Shown piece by piece: positions 21,355 to 30,827 of a stretch of 64,000 nt of DNA. Each line of letters starts with the position of its first letter. Within the stretch, counting starts at the first letter, position 1. The translations under genes and the position numbers were made by a program. The DNA comes from Diplonema papillatum (lineage: Eukaryota > Euglenozoa > Diplonemea > Diplonemida > Diplonemidae): positions 56,889 to 120,888 of the forward strand of contig JAPJBO010000708.1 in the NCBI GenBank assembly GCA_030068145.1. The letters run 5' to 3'. The notes beneath the pieces were generated by a model. It saw only the letters and a program-made list of their open reading frames with translations. It was not told the DNA's origin and did not search any database.

Positions 21355-22529
21355 TGACGCATCATCGTGCCAGTCAGTCATCCGTCGAGGCCTGGATACC
21401 CCGGGAGGAGCTCCTCCCAGGAGACCGACGCGACGTACCGCGGAGTTGACGTCGAGGATCAAAACAACATCGTTCTGAACACTTACCTGCTGCAGGCCAG
21501 TTCTGTCTGGTGCGACGCTTCGTGATCAAGGGATGGACAGCAAGTGCTTCCACCGATGCGCAACGAGACTTCTGTTGGTCCCGCTGAAAGGCGCGTCACG
21601 CACAGGGTAAAAAAACCCCTCCGATCAGCGGCCTGTACTCTCAACAAGGATTGTGCTCATCTCGGCATTGTGACTTAGGAACAAAATATAAGAACGTCCT
21701 CAGAGTGAGCATGGAAGTCCACGTTACGTGACACCTTGTCCAGGCATAGTAGGGCAAGCTTTATTCTGTTACTTGTCTTGTGAAACGAAGTGCGTAGTTT
21801 TGTTCGCTGTGCTCTTCTACTTGTTAGTTTCCGACAGCTTGTTTGTATTGAGGTGGCATTCAGGTGGAAATGTAAGCCGCCCACGTCAAATTTTGTCAAG
21901 CGTTGAGTTATTTTAAACACGTGGACCACATGGATTAGCATGCACAATTTTGCAAAGCAGCGGCTGCCAAAACTTGCCGTGACACCTATGGTTAAAGTAA
22001 AGAGGTGCGCCGTTTTGTTGAGGAAAAGCAAATGAAAGGTGAAGGCGTGAAGTCCGCAGGCAAAGCGATCACAATGTTTTTTTTTTTTTGTGTTTCCGAC
22101 GATCCCGTGGGACGTACAGAAAAAGCAGGCAAAGCGAACACAATCTTTTTTTTTTTTTGTCCAATGACCCGGTTACGACCGCCTCCCCCAACGCGGGTGC
22201 TAGTGCCTCGGATTGACGATGTTCGTTCTGTCTCTTCAAGTGTTTCCGCTTGTTGTGTGTGTAGAATAATTAGACATTTTTGTGGGTTCGGGCGGGGGGC
22301 GAGGGGAGGAAGGCGTGATATGGAAAAAAGGCGCATGGCGGCAGGTGCCATTCGCGCGCGGGGGAACCTTCTTTTGAATTTTGTTTATTTTTCGTTGGAA
22401 GTATTCAAAATTATGCAGGAAATACCTGACGAGGCCCTTCGAGCCTCGACGTGCAGGGGAGTCGAGAAACCTAACGCATTACCCGGATGCAGGATCGCCA
22501 CCGGCCCCCACGTTTCGCGAGAAAAAGAC
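21355..22529. other. Stretch without supportable genes
   Basis: Contains two similar blocks near 22050-22165 (GCAAAGCGATCACAATGTT and GCAAAGCGAACACAATCTT, each followed by 12 T). A 281-residue plus-strand frame at 22005-22850 crosses these T-runs and the repeat at 22530, so it is not accepted as a gene. Confidence 0.45.
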
Positions 22530-22672
22530 AGGCGCTTCGTTTTGTGCGCGTGCCGGTTGATCGTTTTCCCACTTGTGGTTACCCTGTGTCATTTTCAGGT
22601 AAGGAACTCTCGGTCGACCACCAAAACACGCTGCCTACGTCTTTTTGGCCTGCACAATACATTGAAGGGCCC
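22530..22672 (+). repeat. GGCGCTTCGTTTTG repeat with embedded CAGGTAAGG, copy 1
   Basis: GGCGCTTCGTTTTGTGCGCG, GTGCCGGTTGATCGTTTTCC, then TCATTTTCAGGTAAGGAACT and CCACCAAAACACGC. The partner at 26357-26507 is collinear. CAG/GTAAGG is a strong splice-donor consensus here, altered to AAGGTTAGG in the partner. Confidence 0.75.
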
Positions 22673-22870
22673 CCCCCCCCTCCCTCTCTTTTCTATCCGT
22701 CCGTTCTGCCAATGGCCGCGACTCGGCCTTTCTTGCTTTCGGACGATCAGCAGGAAGGGTTCTAAATCTAATTTTCAAGGATTTTCGAATATTCCGTCGC
22801 ACTACACGGTGCGCTCTCGCCCGCAAAATCCAGTGCGAGCCCAGTTTTAGCGTTATTTGTGGACTTTGTA

Positions 22871-22933
22871 GAGTGAAAGTTCGCTTGAACCTTCGAGACT
22901 CCGAGGTTTCCAGGTGACTTTTGGCATTATGGA
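22871..22933 (-). repeat. CAAGCGAACTTTCACTC element, fuller copy
   Basis: Minus-strand order: AAAAGTCACCTGGAAACC, CGAAGGTTCAAGCGAAC, TTTCACTCTACAAAG. Same layout and orientation as the other copies. Confidence 0.75.
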
Positions 22934-23527
22934 ATTCAGGTGAAAGGTGAAACCAAGACGTTTGTTCTTTCATTCTCAACACGGATGAATGTGTTGACTG
23001 CAATCGAGAAAGGTGTTCGGTCAACTGAGGCTGACGTGCAGTCTGGTGTCTTTATTTTTCTTAAAGTGAATGGAAAGTCCGGGTGTTAGAGTCGGGGTGA
23101 CATTCAAAAGAGGAATAATATGTATACGCAGCGCGTTCCGAAGGGTGGTGGTTACACGTGGTAAGAGTATCGGTGTGTACCTTCGTGCTGTTGTTGGCGA
23201 TCATTGGTGGTTTCGGCCATTATCCACAGACCTTACATATACGGTAGGCCCTCGGCATGGTCGGTGACGGTCTGTCTTTTTGCGACTTTCAGCTGGCGGT
23301 TCCGAAGGAAGCGACATGCTGGAGTCAACGCAACTCTATAGAGTGCACCAGGTGCGCGCGTATTTATTGCATTTTGGTTCTGTTTCGGCGCCCCTTGTCT
23401 TCCCGCCCTTCGGCCCGAATGTGTGGACGACTTGTTTCCGATTGAGTGCAGGACATGATTCTCTTTCAGCTTGCGGCTGCCTGGGGAGAGAGCAGGGGGG
23501 ACATCTTAGTTTGGGTGGGGGGGGTTC

Positions 23528-23578
23528 TGCAAGAACGTGCTTGGAATGTTCACGTGATCAACACCGTACCGGTTTTAT
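23528..23578 (+). repeat. GTGCTTGGAATG element, copy 4
   Basis: Preceded by GGGGGGGGTTC; TGCAAGAACGTGCTTGGAAT then GTTCACGTGATCAACACCGT. About 25 bp upstream a CATCTTAGTTTGGGTG piece resembles the start of the CTTAGTTT family, so the two families occur side by side here. Confidence 0.8.
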
Positions 23579-23690
23579 CTGCACTGGTTTCCAGCCGCGG
23601 ATACTTGCGGCGGACCATCATCAGCTGACGCCGCGGGTTTGCAGGTAAGCCGGCGGTGAGAGACACAGGTTAGGGTAGGCTTTCCCCACA

Positions 23691-23750
23691 CACGGTGAAG
23701 GCCAGCCTCAGAAGCTGGAGTTAAAGCTGGAGTTAAAAAGCGGCCGTCTT
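23691..23750 (+). mobile_element. Half copy of the CCAGCCTCAGAAGCTGG foldback element
   Basis: CACGGTGAAGGCCAGCCTCA then GAAGCTGGAGTTAAAGCTGG matches the left end of the complete copy at 48628. No right end follows. Confidence 0.65.
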
Positions 23751-23949
23751 CCAATCAATGCGTGCCCAAAGTCAGACTAAAGTCATCCCAACAGAGCTTT
23801 CGTTCCCCTGACCGTTTCAAGTCCTTGGCAAAAGGGCCAAGACCCTAACAGGGCTCTAGAGGATCCGAAGAGGAAAGCCCGATTCCTCGAGACGCACATG
23901 TGATCACGCATAAGGTTTGCTAGAGAGCGAAAGGGAGAGAGAGAACTCA

Positions 23950-24174
23950 ACGCAACTCCCCTCCCGAAAAACTGTATTGTTCGGGCGGCTTTGTTTTGCG
24001 GACACATGTTCTTTATACGGCATGGCATCGGGATTTGTATCTTTCGTGGCACAAGTAGTGCAGTCTGGTGTCTAGCTTGGTTTGCCGTTTACCTTTCTTG
24101 TTAGCGAGCACACGAGTGCGAGGTTTGAGGGCAGCAACGCGGCCGGTCCGAAATAAGCCCGAGGTAAGAAGTTC
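23950..24174 (+). repeat. 225-bp interspersed repeat ending in a splice-donor-like site, copy 2
   Basis: Starts CGCAACTCCCCTCCCGAAAA and ends GCCCGAGGTAAGAAGTTC, matching 21130-21354. It is followed directly by a GA-rich microsatellite, as is the third copy near 30784. Confidence 0.9.
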
Positions 24175-24180
24175 AGAAGA

Positions 24181-24268
24181 GAGAGTGTGCGAGAGAGAGA
24201 GAGAGAGGAGAGAGAGGAGAGAGAGGAGAGAGAGGAGAGAGAGGAGAGAGAGGAGAGAGAGGAGAGAG
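24181..24268 (+). repeat. GA-rich microsatellite with 9-bp unit
   Basis: After (GA)n, the unit GGAGAGAGA repeats about eight times. It directly abuts the end of the 225-bp repeat copy. Confidence 0.95.
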
Positions 24269-25384
24269 TGAGTCGAAAGAACCAGAAACGTGTTCGGAGG
24301 TTTCCTTCTTTTGTTCAGAGTGGAAGCGTCTGTTTATTTTTTATCTTATTTTTATTTTCTCCCCCCCTCCCCCGACGACAGCGCACGCCAAGATGCTGGT
24401 CATCGAGGCGCACGCCAAGAGTGTTGCTCTTGGCAGGGTTTCTACCGTTCTGGAGTTCGCCGTGTTCGCTTTCCCCTCGCCCCCTTTTTCCCCCCCTAAT
24501 GTTCAGCGGGTTCTTACTCTTTGAGTTAGCGCGCACCAAGCCTCTTTAATTTCTAGTCTGTTCTTCGAAGTCCGCGCCTGAGCCAGTTGCGGTCGTAGAA
24601 AAACTGTTCGAAGACGAGTTTGAATGTGCGTCGGTGATTGAGCATTACTGCATCGCCTAGCTATCACGTCACGGCATTGGGTAAGTGCAACGAGGACCAG
24701 CGGTATGGTTGCGCCTCACACTTCTTCTACGTGTTCACTGCCTTTGCACAAGTCGGGCTGCAGGGTGAACTAAAAAGGAGAGCGGTCCGCCGTTGACAGT
24801 TTCTCAGGTCGCGCGCAGGGCTTTTGTTAATTTTTCTTTTTTTGCATCCGTCCGTCCGGACCCTTGTTTTCGGGTTTTGCCCATTTTTCAAAGACTATTT
24901 CGGGTGGATTCCCAAGTGCGATCAGATTTTGGCCCAATTGTTTCCCGGTTTTGGCCGAATGGTAACAAAAACCCTGGTCGCACCCCTCTCGCTGCATAGC
25001 ATTTGAGTCTTTGACCGCGCGAAGACGATGGTTTGAATGAGTGCAAGCGCCTGAAGCACAAATGAAGAGGTAGCCTCCTGAGTGACGATTGCGGACCATC
25101 ATCTCGGAGTCTCTGCCTTCTAACTCTTACGGCATACCGCGCTCTATGACCGCACTCTATGATGGACGAGCAATCGAAGGAGAAGCGAAGCACCAAACGC
25201 GCGCTGAGCGCGACGATCAAGACGAGCTAAAGAGGCGAAAGCATGACACATCACGTGCGAAGAGATAACCGCGCCGCCGGCGATGCAGATTATCGCCACA
25301 CAGATTATTTGTATTCTAACCCAAACTAACCCAAACTATGACGGTCTATCAGAAGGGGGGGTGGAGCGGCTTAGTTAGATATAC
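24269..25384. other. Stretch without supportable genes
   Basis: Small local repeats (CGAGGCGCACGCCAAGAGTG overlaps an earlier GCGCACGCCAAGATG near 24385-24420). No gene or RNA was recognised. Confidence 0.45.
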
Positions 25385-25594
25385 AACCCGGACTCCCACT
25401 CCGGATTGAGAGAGTGGGTTTGCGGTCGTTTGTGCAGTCGGCCTCACTCCCTCAATGCGGGTGGGGGACCCCCTCAATACGGGAGTGGCACTCCCTCAAT
25501 GCGAGAGTGGCATCTCCCTCAACGCGGGAGTGGCCACTCCGCACGTTTTCACTTCCGCATTGACTTAGAAAATGGCTGCTGAAGTCCGGGGGTG
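25385..25594 (+). mobile_element. Miniature inverted-repeat element with CTCAATGCGGGAGTG motifs, copy 2
   Basis: Left end AACCCGGACTCCCACTCCGG, right end TGAAGTCCGGGGGTGT, inside several CTCAATGCGGG/GAGTGGCACTCCC motifs in both directions, and GCACGTTTTCAC and CCGCATTGACTTAG as in copy 1 at 20293. Confidence 0.65.
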
Positions 25595-25599
25595 TATCT

Positions 25600-25895
25600 T
25601 TCTCCTTTTTCCCCCAAAATTGAGTTGGCTGCGTAATTGTTCACAGAAGGTAGCGTCGAAATCATCGTGGTCCACGCAGAGGGATCGCGACGATACTCTG
25701 CAAACCATCGCCACAGATTCACTGCATTCTAACTACAAAACTCTGACGGTATACCGCGCTGGACCACGGTCTGTCAGGAGGGGGCGGGCCGGCTTGGTTA
25801 GGTACCTCTTCTTTTTTTGTGCCGAAATTGAGTTGGCTGCATAATTGTTCACAGAAGGTGGCGTCGAAAACATCGCGGGCCACGCAGAGGCTCAG
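25600..25895 (+). repeat. Direct duplication of an AATTGAGTTGGCTGCG block
   Basis: The block AATTGAGTTGGCTGCGTAAT then TGTTCACAGAAGGTAGCGTC and CACGCAGAGG occurs at about 25618 and again at about 25828. Between them ATACCGCGCTGGACCACGG echoes ATACCGCGCTCTATGACCG near 25134. Confidence 0.7.
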
Positions 25896-26356
25896 AGAAG
25901 CTCAGAAGTCCGTTTCGGACAGCAAAACGTATTGGGAGGCAGGACGGATTCTCCAGCGCAGGAATCTTGTGAGGGTGGATTTCCGGTATTGAGGGTTTTG
26001 CTTTGGTAGCTCTTTTCCTTTTGCTTGGTTCTCTGTTGACGGACGCAACCGTTCGGCCGAATTTGCGGGGGATACGGTTTCCGCAAACCCTACCTTTCAG
26101 AGTGATGATGAGCACCTTTTAGAACTGCGACTGAGATTGGGGTTCTTGTTGCAATAGTGGGGAGTCATCGCATGCTGATGAGTCAAAAATCGCAACTTGA
26201 GATTTTTTTGGACTCTTGCGATGGCGGTCCTTTTTGACGCGGTGCTCCGATGCGCCTTGCAGTAGTGGGAAGTTACCGGCATGCTGATGTATGGGTTTTG
26301 CAGCTGGCGGACTCTTCGAGTTTCCTACAAATCAGGTGCGTTTGTTGACACACCCA

Positions 26357-26507
26357 CAAAAGACAGGCGCTTCGTTTTGGTTGTGCGTGCCGGTTGATCA
26401 TTTTCCACTTGTGTTTAGTCGGCTGACATTTTCAAGGTTAGGAATTCTGATCAACCACCAAAACACGCGGTCTACGTCTTTTTTAGCCTCCACAATGCAT
26501 TGAAGGG
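26357..26507 (+). repeat. GGCGCTTCGTTTTG repeat, copy 2
   Basis: ACAGGCGCTTCGTTTTGGTT, GTGCCGGTTGATCATTTTCC, then CATTTTCAAGGTTAGGAATT and CCACCAAAACACGC, collinear with 22530-22672. Confidence 0.75.
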
Positions 26508-26842
26508 CGACCCGCAAGATTGTTAGTACTAGAAACAAACAATTCCGCATTTCACTTTGACCCGACGACCTCATGAAGTGCCGGCTTGGAGCTGCTACGA
26601 ATAAGAGGAATCCGGCTGGCTTTAAACCACAGCATTTTTCGCTCATCACAGCGGCGTGGAATGCTGAGTTGACTTCACGTTATCGATGACCATCGAGTAG
26701 GTTTAAAGCTGGAACCGATCCATGAGGTGTGCATCCCGTCTGGGCGTACAGATTGGGGTATTTCGACCTACTAGTATCTGGTACTTGCATTTTCCTCTGT
26801 TTTCCGTTTTTTTTAAATGTCTCTTTTTTTTGCTCCCGCTCC

Positions 26843-26875
26843 GGAGGCTCACAGCCCCTGAAACGGTGTCGTGTA
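26843..26875 (+). repeat. CGGAGGCTCACAGC repeat, copy 1
   Basis: CCGGAGGCTCACAGCCCCTG then AAACGGTGTCGTG. Partner at 29969-30005 (CCGGAGGCTCACAGCTCCTG). Confidence 0.65.
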
Positions 26876-27989
26876 CTGCCCTTTTGTTGCTGCTGTTTAC
26901 TGTACGCAGGTGCTTCTGGCGCCAGCCTGGCCGGAGATTCGTAAGAAAAATGTTTCTGTTGCCAAAGGTTGGGACCAAAACGACGTTCCACGGCGCGCCG
27001 CGCAGGGTCAAGCAACCACGAGAACTGCACACGCCGCGAACCTACCTCCGTCAGCATGTTACGTCGTTACCTCACTTGCTTTTCGAGCTTCGGGCCGAGT
27101 TGTAGGTCTGGATGGGGCCCCTCGACCTCTGGGCGCTGAAACCGTAACGGGTGAAGAGTTTCACCAGCATGGTAACCAGATTGCTTTACTCTTGACATTA
27201 GTAGCAGTAGTTTGAACTTGAAACCAGATTGTTTTAGTTTTGACATTAGTAGTAGTAGTTTGAGCTTGATACGCAGCAACAGTCTGTGACGGTAGACTGC
27301 GCAGTAGTAAGTTTCAGGTTGGTGTGAGTTTGATCGAAGCAACAACAAGCCACAGCCGCCGCGTGGGTGCGGGCTTTCGATATAAAGCATCATGTTTCAA
27401 ACCCCCGATTGCGCGTCGGTGGTACGAAGGTGCAGTTGTCCGCATCCGGCAGCTCGCATCGGGGTGGCGCTACCTCCCTGGACGAGGTGTCCTGCTGTAG
27501 TATGTGTCGTTCTAGTCCGGGAACATCAGGAAGAACGGAGCAGTATTTACAAACAACCGAGTGACTTCGAGTAGCCGATGGGGCTGTCTGCAATGGTCGC
27601 AGCAAGCTTGAACGTGGCAGGTCGGCGCTGAACAAACGAGTCGGTCGGGGTACTTCTTCTTTACTTTTGGCAAAAAAAAACGTAAAAGAAAACATGTTTT
27701 CGTCAGGTGATATCCTGGTTTTCTGCAAAAGAGAGGCACGGATGAATCTGTATATCAACCTCGGTACGTCAGAATCGAAAAAAGTTTGGCTTAGGAGGGT
27801 TACCCGGATACCTACCCACCGCGGTGATTGTAGCAGGGTGATGGTAGTTCTAAGAGGATACTTGATAGAAGTTGTACAAAGGCCAGGTATCCCCCATTTG
27901 GGTAGATGCTCTTTTTTCGGTGCTTCGTCTTGAGGTGCTTAGACACTCGTGACGGCCACAGTTGCAGGATCTACAACAACTCCTTTTTT

Positions 27990-28110
27990 TTGTATTAGCA
28001 CCTGCTTGCATAAGCGTTCAACAAAAAAAAACCCACTTTGTAGTTGTATTGTTTTCTCCCCCTCTAACCTCCTTCGAAATGAGCACAAGGCAGTCCCTCG
28101 AGTATTTTTT
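27990..28110 (+). repeat. AAGCGTTCAACAAAAA repeat
   Basis: TAAGCGTTCAACAAAAAAAA, CCCACTTTGTAGTTGT, CCTCCTTCGAAATGAGCACA, then GGCAGTCCCTCGAGTATTT matches 12065-12170. Confidence 0.75.
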
Positions 28111-29521
28111 TTTTCTTTTAAGAGTGAAACAGCAGGCTATTAGCTTCATTTTGCCTCAGTTTTCCAAATCCCGTCTCAATAGCCAATTTGCTTTTCCCTC
28201 TCTGAAACCGAGAAGCCTTTGTTTGGGCCACCCGAACCTTCCAAAAGGGGGGGTCCGGGCCCGGCAAACGGTACGGTACATTCAGGTGGAGAAAGAGTTT
28301 GCACTTCTCAGTCCGTTTGTCGCGTTAAACATACGACCAACGTACTGGTGGCACTGTTTGCCACCTGAGTGGCCTCGCCCCGCACCCCCGGGTGCACATT
28401 CTTAAAGCCAACAGCCCATTTCAAATTCATCCACAACTCAGATACTGTGTGCTGGTAAATCATTGGCACGAGTTGATGCAGACCGGAGATTACACGGAAC
28501 AAGGCACTTGTGTCAACTCAGAAAGAATCTGTCAAGAACTCCGGGCTGCTTCTGAGCCCCGACTCCCTCAGCTCCCGCGGCAGCCCCACTTCTGCCAGCC
28601 AGCCCACCATGCCCAGCGGCGACCCACCGATGCCCAGCCCCTGACCGCCAGCCCAGCCCTTGATCGCCAGCCAGCTTCCTGGCACAGCGGTCTAACCCAC
28701 GCCTCCACCGGACCCCCACGACTTTTTTCATCGAAGGTCGTTTTTTGCACTTTTTTTTTTATTTTTTGAGCCGCCCGGATTTCCAAATTCCGTCAGCTGA
28801 CGGATTTTGGAATTGGAAGCTAATGCCCTGGAAACAGGGCCTTTTATATAAAAATTCCTCCCACGTAACTGTCCATAAGATGCTCGGAGTTACTAAAAAT
28901 CCCAGTTGCGGCACAACTGCACGTTTATGTATCCGACAGGGTGCACCTCTTTGTGGTTGTCACTACTGTCCATCACAGAGACTGTCCTTCGGAAGCAAAA
29001 GAGCCATGCGAAGAAGGCGAGTGTTGGGGTACTGTAGCAGTGTGCCGGGATCATTCAAGAACACTTGGCAGTAATCTGCAACAGCAGGGCGGACAGCCGC
29101 GGTCTTCGCTTTCTTGGCAACACGTCATGAAACAATACCGGTGGGTGGTGACCCCTCCGAACAGTCTCCCTGGCCCTGGCCCACGCCTGATGCAACCCCT
29201 TTACCCGGGCGGCGGCGCTTTGGCATGAGCCAGGAACCTCAAGGGGAGCAGCGCGAGAGGCATCATCCACGCTTCAAAGGCCCACACACACGTCATGAAA
29301 CAATACACAAGCCAGAAATACCAGCGCCGCAGGCGCGGAAATTTTTTTCAAGCTATTGGGCCAGTCGCAGGTTCCAAAATCGAGGCTGTACGTTGCTTCA
29401 ACGATGATCCAAAGGTGCAGTAACCGGTGCTGTGTACTTCTAGTGTGACTGCTGTACTGTAGCACTACTACTGGGCCCCTCAGCCAGGCCATTCTGTGCT
29501 TTTTTTTTTTTTTTTTGGTTG

Positions 29522-29833
29522 CTCGGACTTGGTCCGAGCACCAGACCCATATATAAGCCACTGAGTGAAAGCTCGCTTGAAAAAGGTTTTGGTCCGAGCA
29601 CCAGACCCATATATAAGCCACTGAGTGAAAGCTCGCTTGAAAAAGGTTTTGGTCCGAGCACCAGACCCATATATAAGCCACTGAGTGAAAGCTCGCTTGA
29701 AAAAGGTTTTGGTCCGAGCACCAGACCCATATATAAGCCACTGAGTGAAAGCTCGCTTGAAAAAGGTTTTGGTCCGAGCACCAGACCCATATATAAGCCA
29801 CTGAGTGAAAGCTCGCTTGAAAAAGGTTTTTAG
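29522..29833 (+). repeat. 60-bp tandem repeat, five identical units, with TATA-like motif
   Basis: Unit GGTCCGAGCACCAGACCCAT, ATATAAGCCACTGAGTGAAA, GCTCGCTTGAAAAAGGTTTT repeats five times at exactly 60 bp without a visible mismatch. It contains CATATATAAGCC, a TATA-box-like string, and GAGTGAAAGCTCGCTTGAA, the core of the dispersed element described at 43033. The array is preceded by an 18-base T-run. All three forward frames stay open, so the ORFs reported across it are artefacts of the 60-bp period. Confidence 0.97.
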
Positions 29834-29968
29834 GGAATTCGTATGCGTAGGGTCCCTGTTTGAAATGCGCGCGCTGCGATTGCAATCGATACGCTGTCAA
29901 CCATCACTTTTTCAAACGACCTCATGACAAACGCGTTTGTTGCCGCAAAACAGCATCGGTATCATGCC

Positions 29969-30005
29969 GCCCGGAGGCTCACAGCTCCTGAAGCGGTGTC
30001 GTGCA
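29969..30005 (+). repeat. CGGAGGCTCACAGC repeat, copy 2
   Basis: CCGGAGGCTCACAGCTCCTG then AAGCGGTGTCGTG, matching 26843-26875. Confidence 0.65.
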
Positions 30006-30306
30006 GTGGGAGACGTTTCCTCACCTCATGTTCTTTTTTTTTTTTTTTTCCTACTGCAGAGGGGAGGGAGGCAATGGGGATGGATTCTCTAGCTCAGTCT
30101 CGTGAGGGTCGACTTCAGAGAATCGATGGTTTGCCGCTAAAGGTTTTGAATGGTGGAATAGTGGGTAACGGGGTGGATTTTCTCGAATCCGGACGAAGGG
30201 GGGGGGGTCTACTGGGCTTAAAGATGCCAGCAAAGTGCGCAAAACAAAAACGCCCGTAGGAGACGCTTGTGCGCAGCCGGCATGCATTTAAGTCTAACAC
30301 TTTCAG

Positions 30307-30346
30307 CAAGGTTCGCTTGAGACTCCGGGATTTAAAAGGCTCGGGG
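30307..30346 (-). repeat. Partial copy of the CAAGCGAACTTTCACTC element
   Basis: Plus-strand GCAAGGTTCGCTTGAGACTC then CGGGATTTAAAAGGCTC. Diverged, without the GAGTGAAA edge. Confidence 0.5.
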
Positions 30347-30406
30347 TGGCAGCAAGCCAGGCGTTCGTAATTGTCCACGCTGCGCATTCGCTGGCTTGAG
30401 CCGTCG

Positions 30407-30679
30407 ATGGAGCGCAGAGTGGTAAAGGCTTCGGTCCGCCAGCGGCAGGACATCCTTCGGCAATTGGGTGAGACTATCGAACGCTTTCGCCGACTTTCCC
30501 AGGTTTTATCTAGACTTGCCATTCGCGCCATTCGTGTCGGCAATGACGCATTGCCGCCGAACCCGAAACTCGACGCGGTGAGCAAGCACGTCACAGCGGC
30601 AAGGGTACGGCGAAAGACACGGGTTCACTCTGCCAAAAGGACTAGTTCTGCCGCCACAACACGCACGACGACGCCGTAA
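30407..30679 (+). CDS. Possible small basic helical protein or exon, unknown
   Basis: A 90-residue frame from an ATG: MERRVVKASVRQRQDILRQL then GETIERFRRLSQVLSRLAIR. The first half is amphipathic and strongly charged, the tail is Thr/Ala/Arg-rich. It recalls a short coiled-coil exon but matches no family I know, and the minus strand is also open here. It ends just before the third copy of the 225-bp repeat. Confidence 0.2.
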   Translation: MERRVVKASVRQRQDILRQLGETIERFRRLSQVLSRLAIRAIRVGNDALPPNPKLDAVSKHVTAARVRRKTRVHSAKRTSSAATTRTTTP

Positions 30680-30684
30680 TTTGC

Positions 30685-30783
30685 GGCAGTCTAGTTGTCT
30701 AGCTTGTGCTAGCAAGCGCTCCGTGCGGAAGAATTGAAGGGCGGCAACGCGGCCTGTGCAAACAAGCCCGAGGTAAGAGGTTC

Positions 30784-30784
<1 letters not shown>
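30685..30784 (+). repeat. Diverged copy 3 of the repeat ending in GAGGTAAG
   Basis: GTCTAGCTTGTGCTAGCAAG, GGGCGGCAACGCGGCC, then CAAGCCCGAGGTAAGAGGTTC. Only the right 100 bp remain. Like copy 2 it runs straight into a GA microsatellite. Confidence 0.75.

Positions 30785-30786
<2 letters not shown>

Positions 30787-30826
<40 letters not shown>
30787..30826 (+). repeat. (GA)n microsatellite
   Basis: About 38 bp of GA directly after the repeat copy. The Ser/Leu and Arg/Glu proteins read here are artefacts. Confidence 0.95.

Positions 30827-30827
<1 letters not shown>

Larger units (their letters stand above)
26510..29517. other. Repeat-bearing stretch without supportable genes
   Basis: Holds a CGGAGGCTCACAGCCCCTGA repeat (26843; partner 29969), a pair of AACCAGATTGYTTTAG/GTAGTAGTTTGA blocks near 27175-27270, and the plus-strand half of the 12065 repeat at 27990-28110. 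A 125-residue frame at 28392-28769 is Pro/Gln-rich without a known motif. Confidence 0.45.

Noticed and set aside
22005-22850. 281-residue plus-strand ORF
   Set aside because: Crosses two 12-base T-runs and a dispersed repeat, with no recognisable motif.
29440-29900. Repeat proteins over 29.4-29.9 kb
   Set aside because: Artefacts of the 60-bp tandem repeat; they open on both strands and in several frames.
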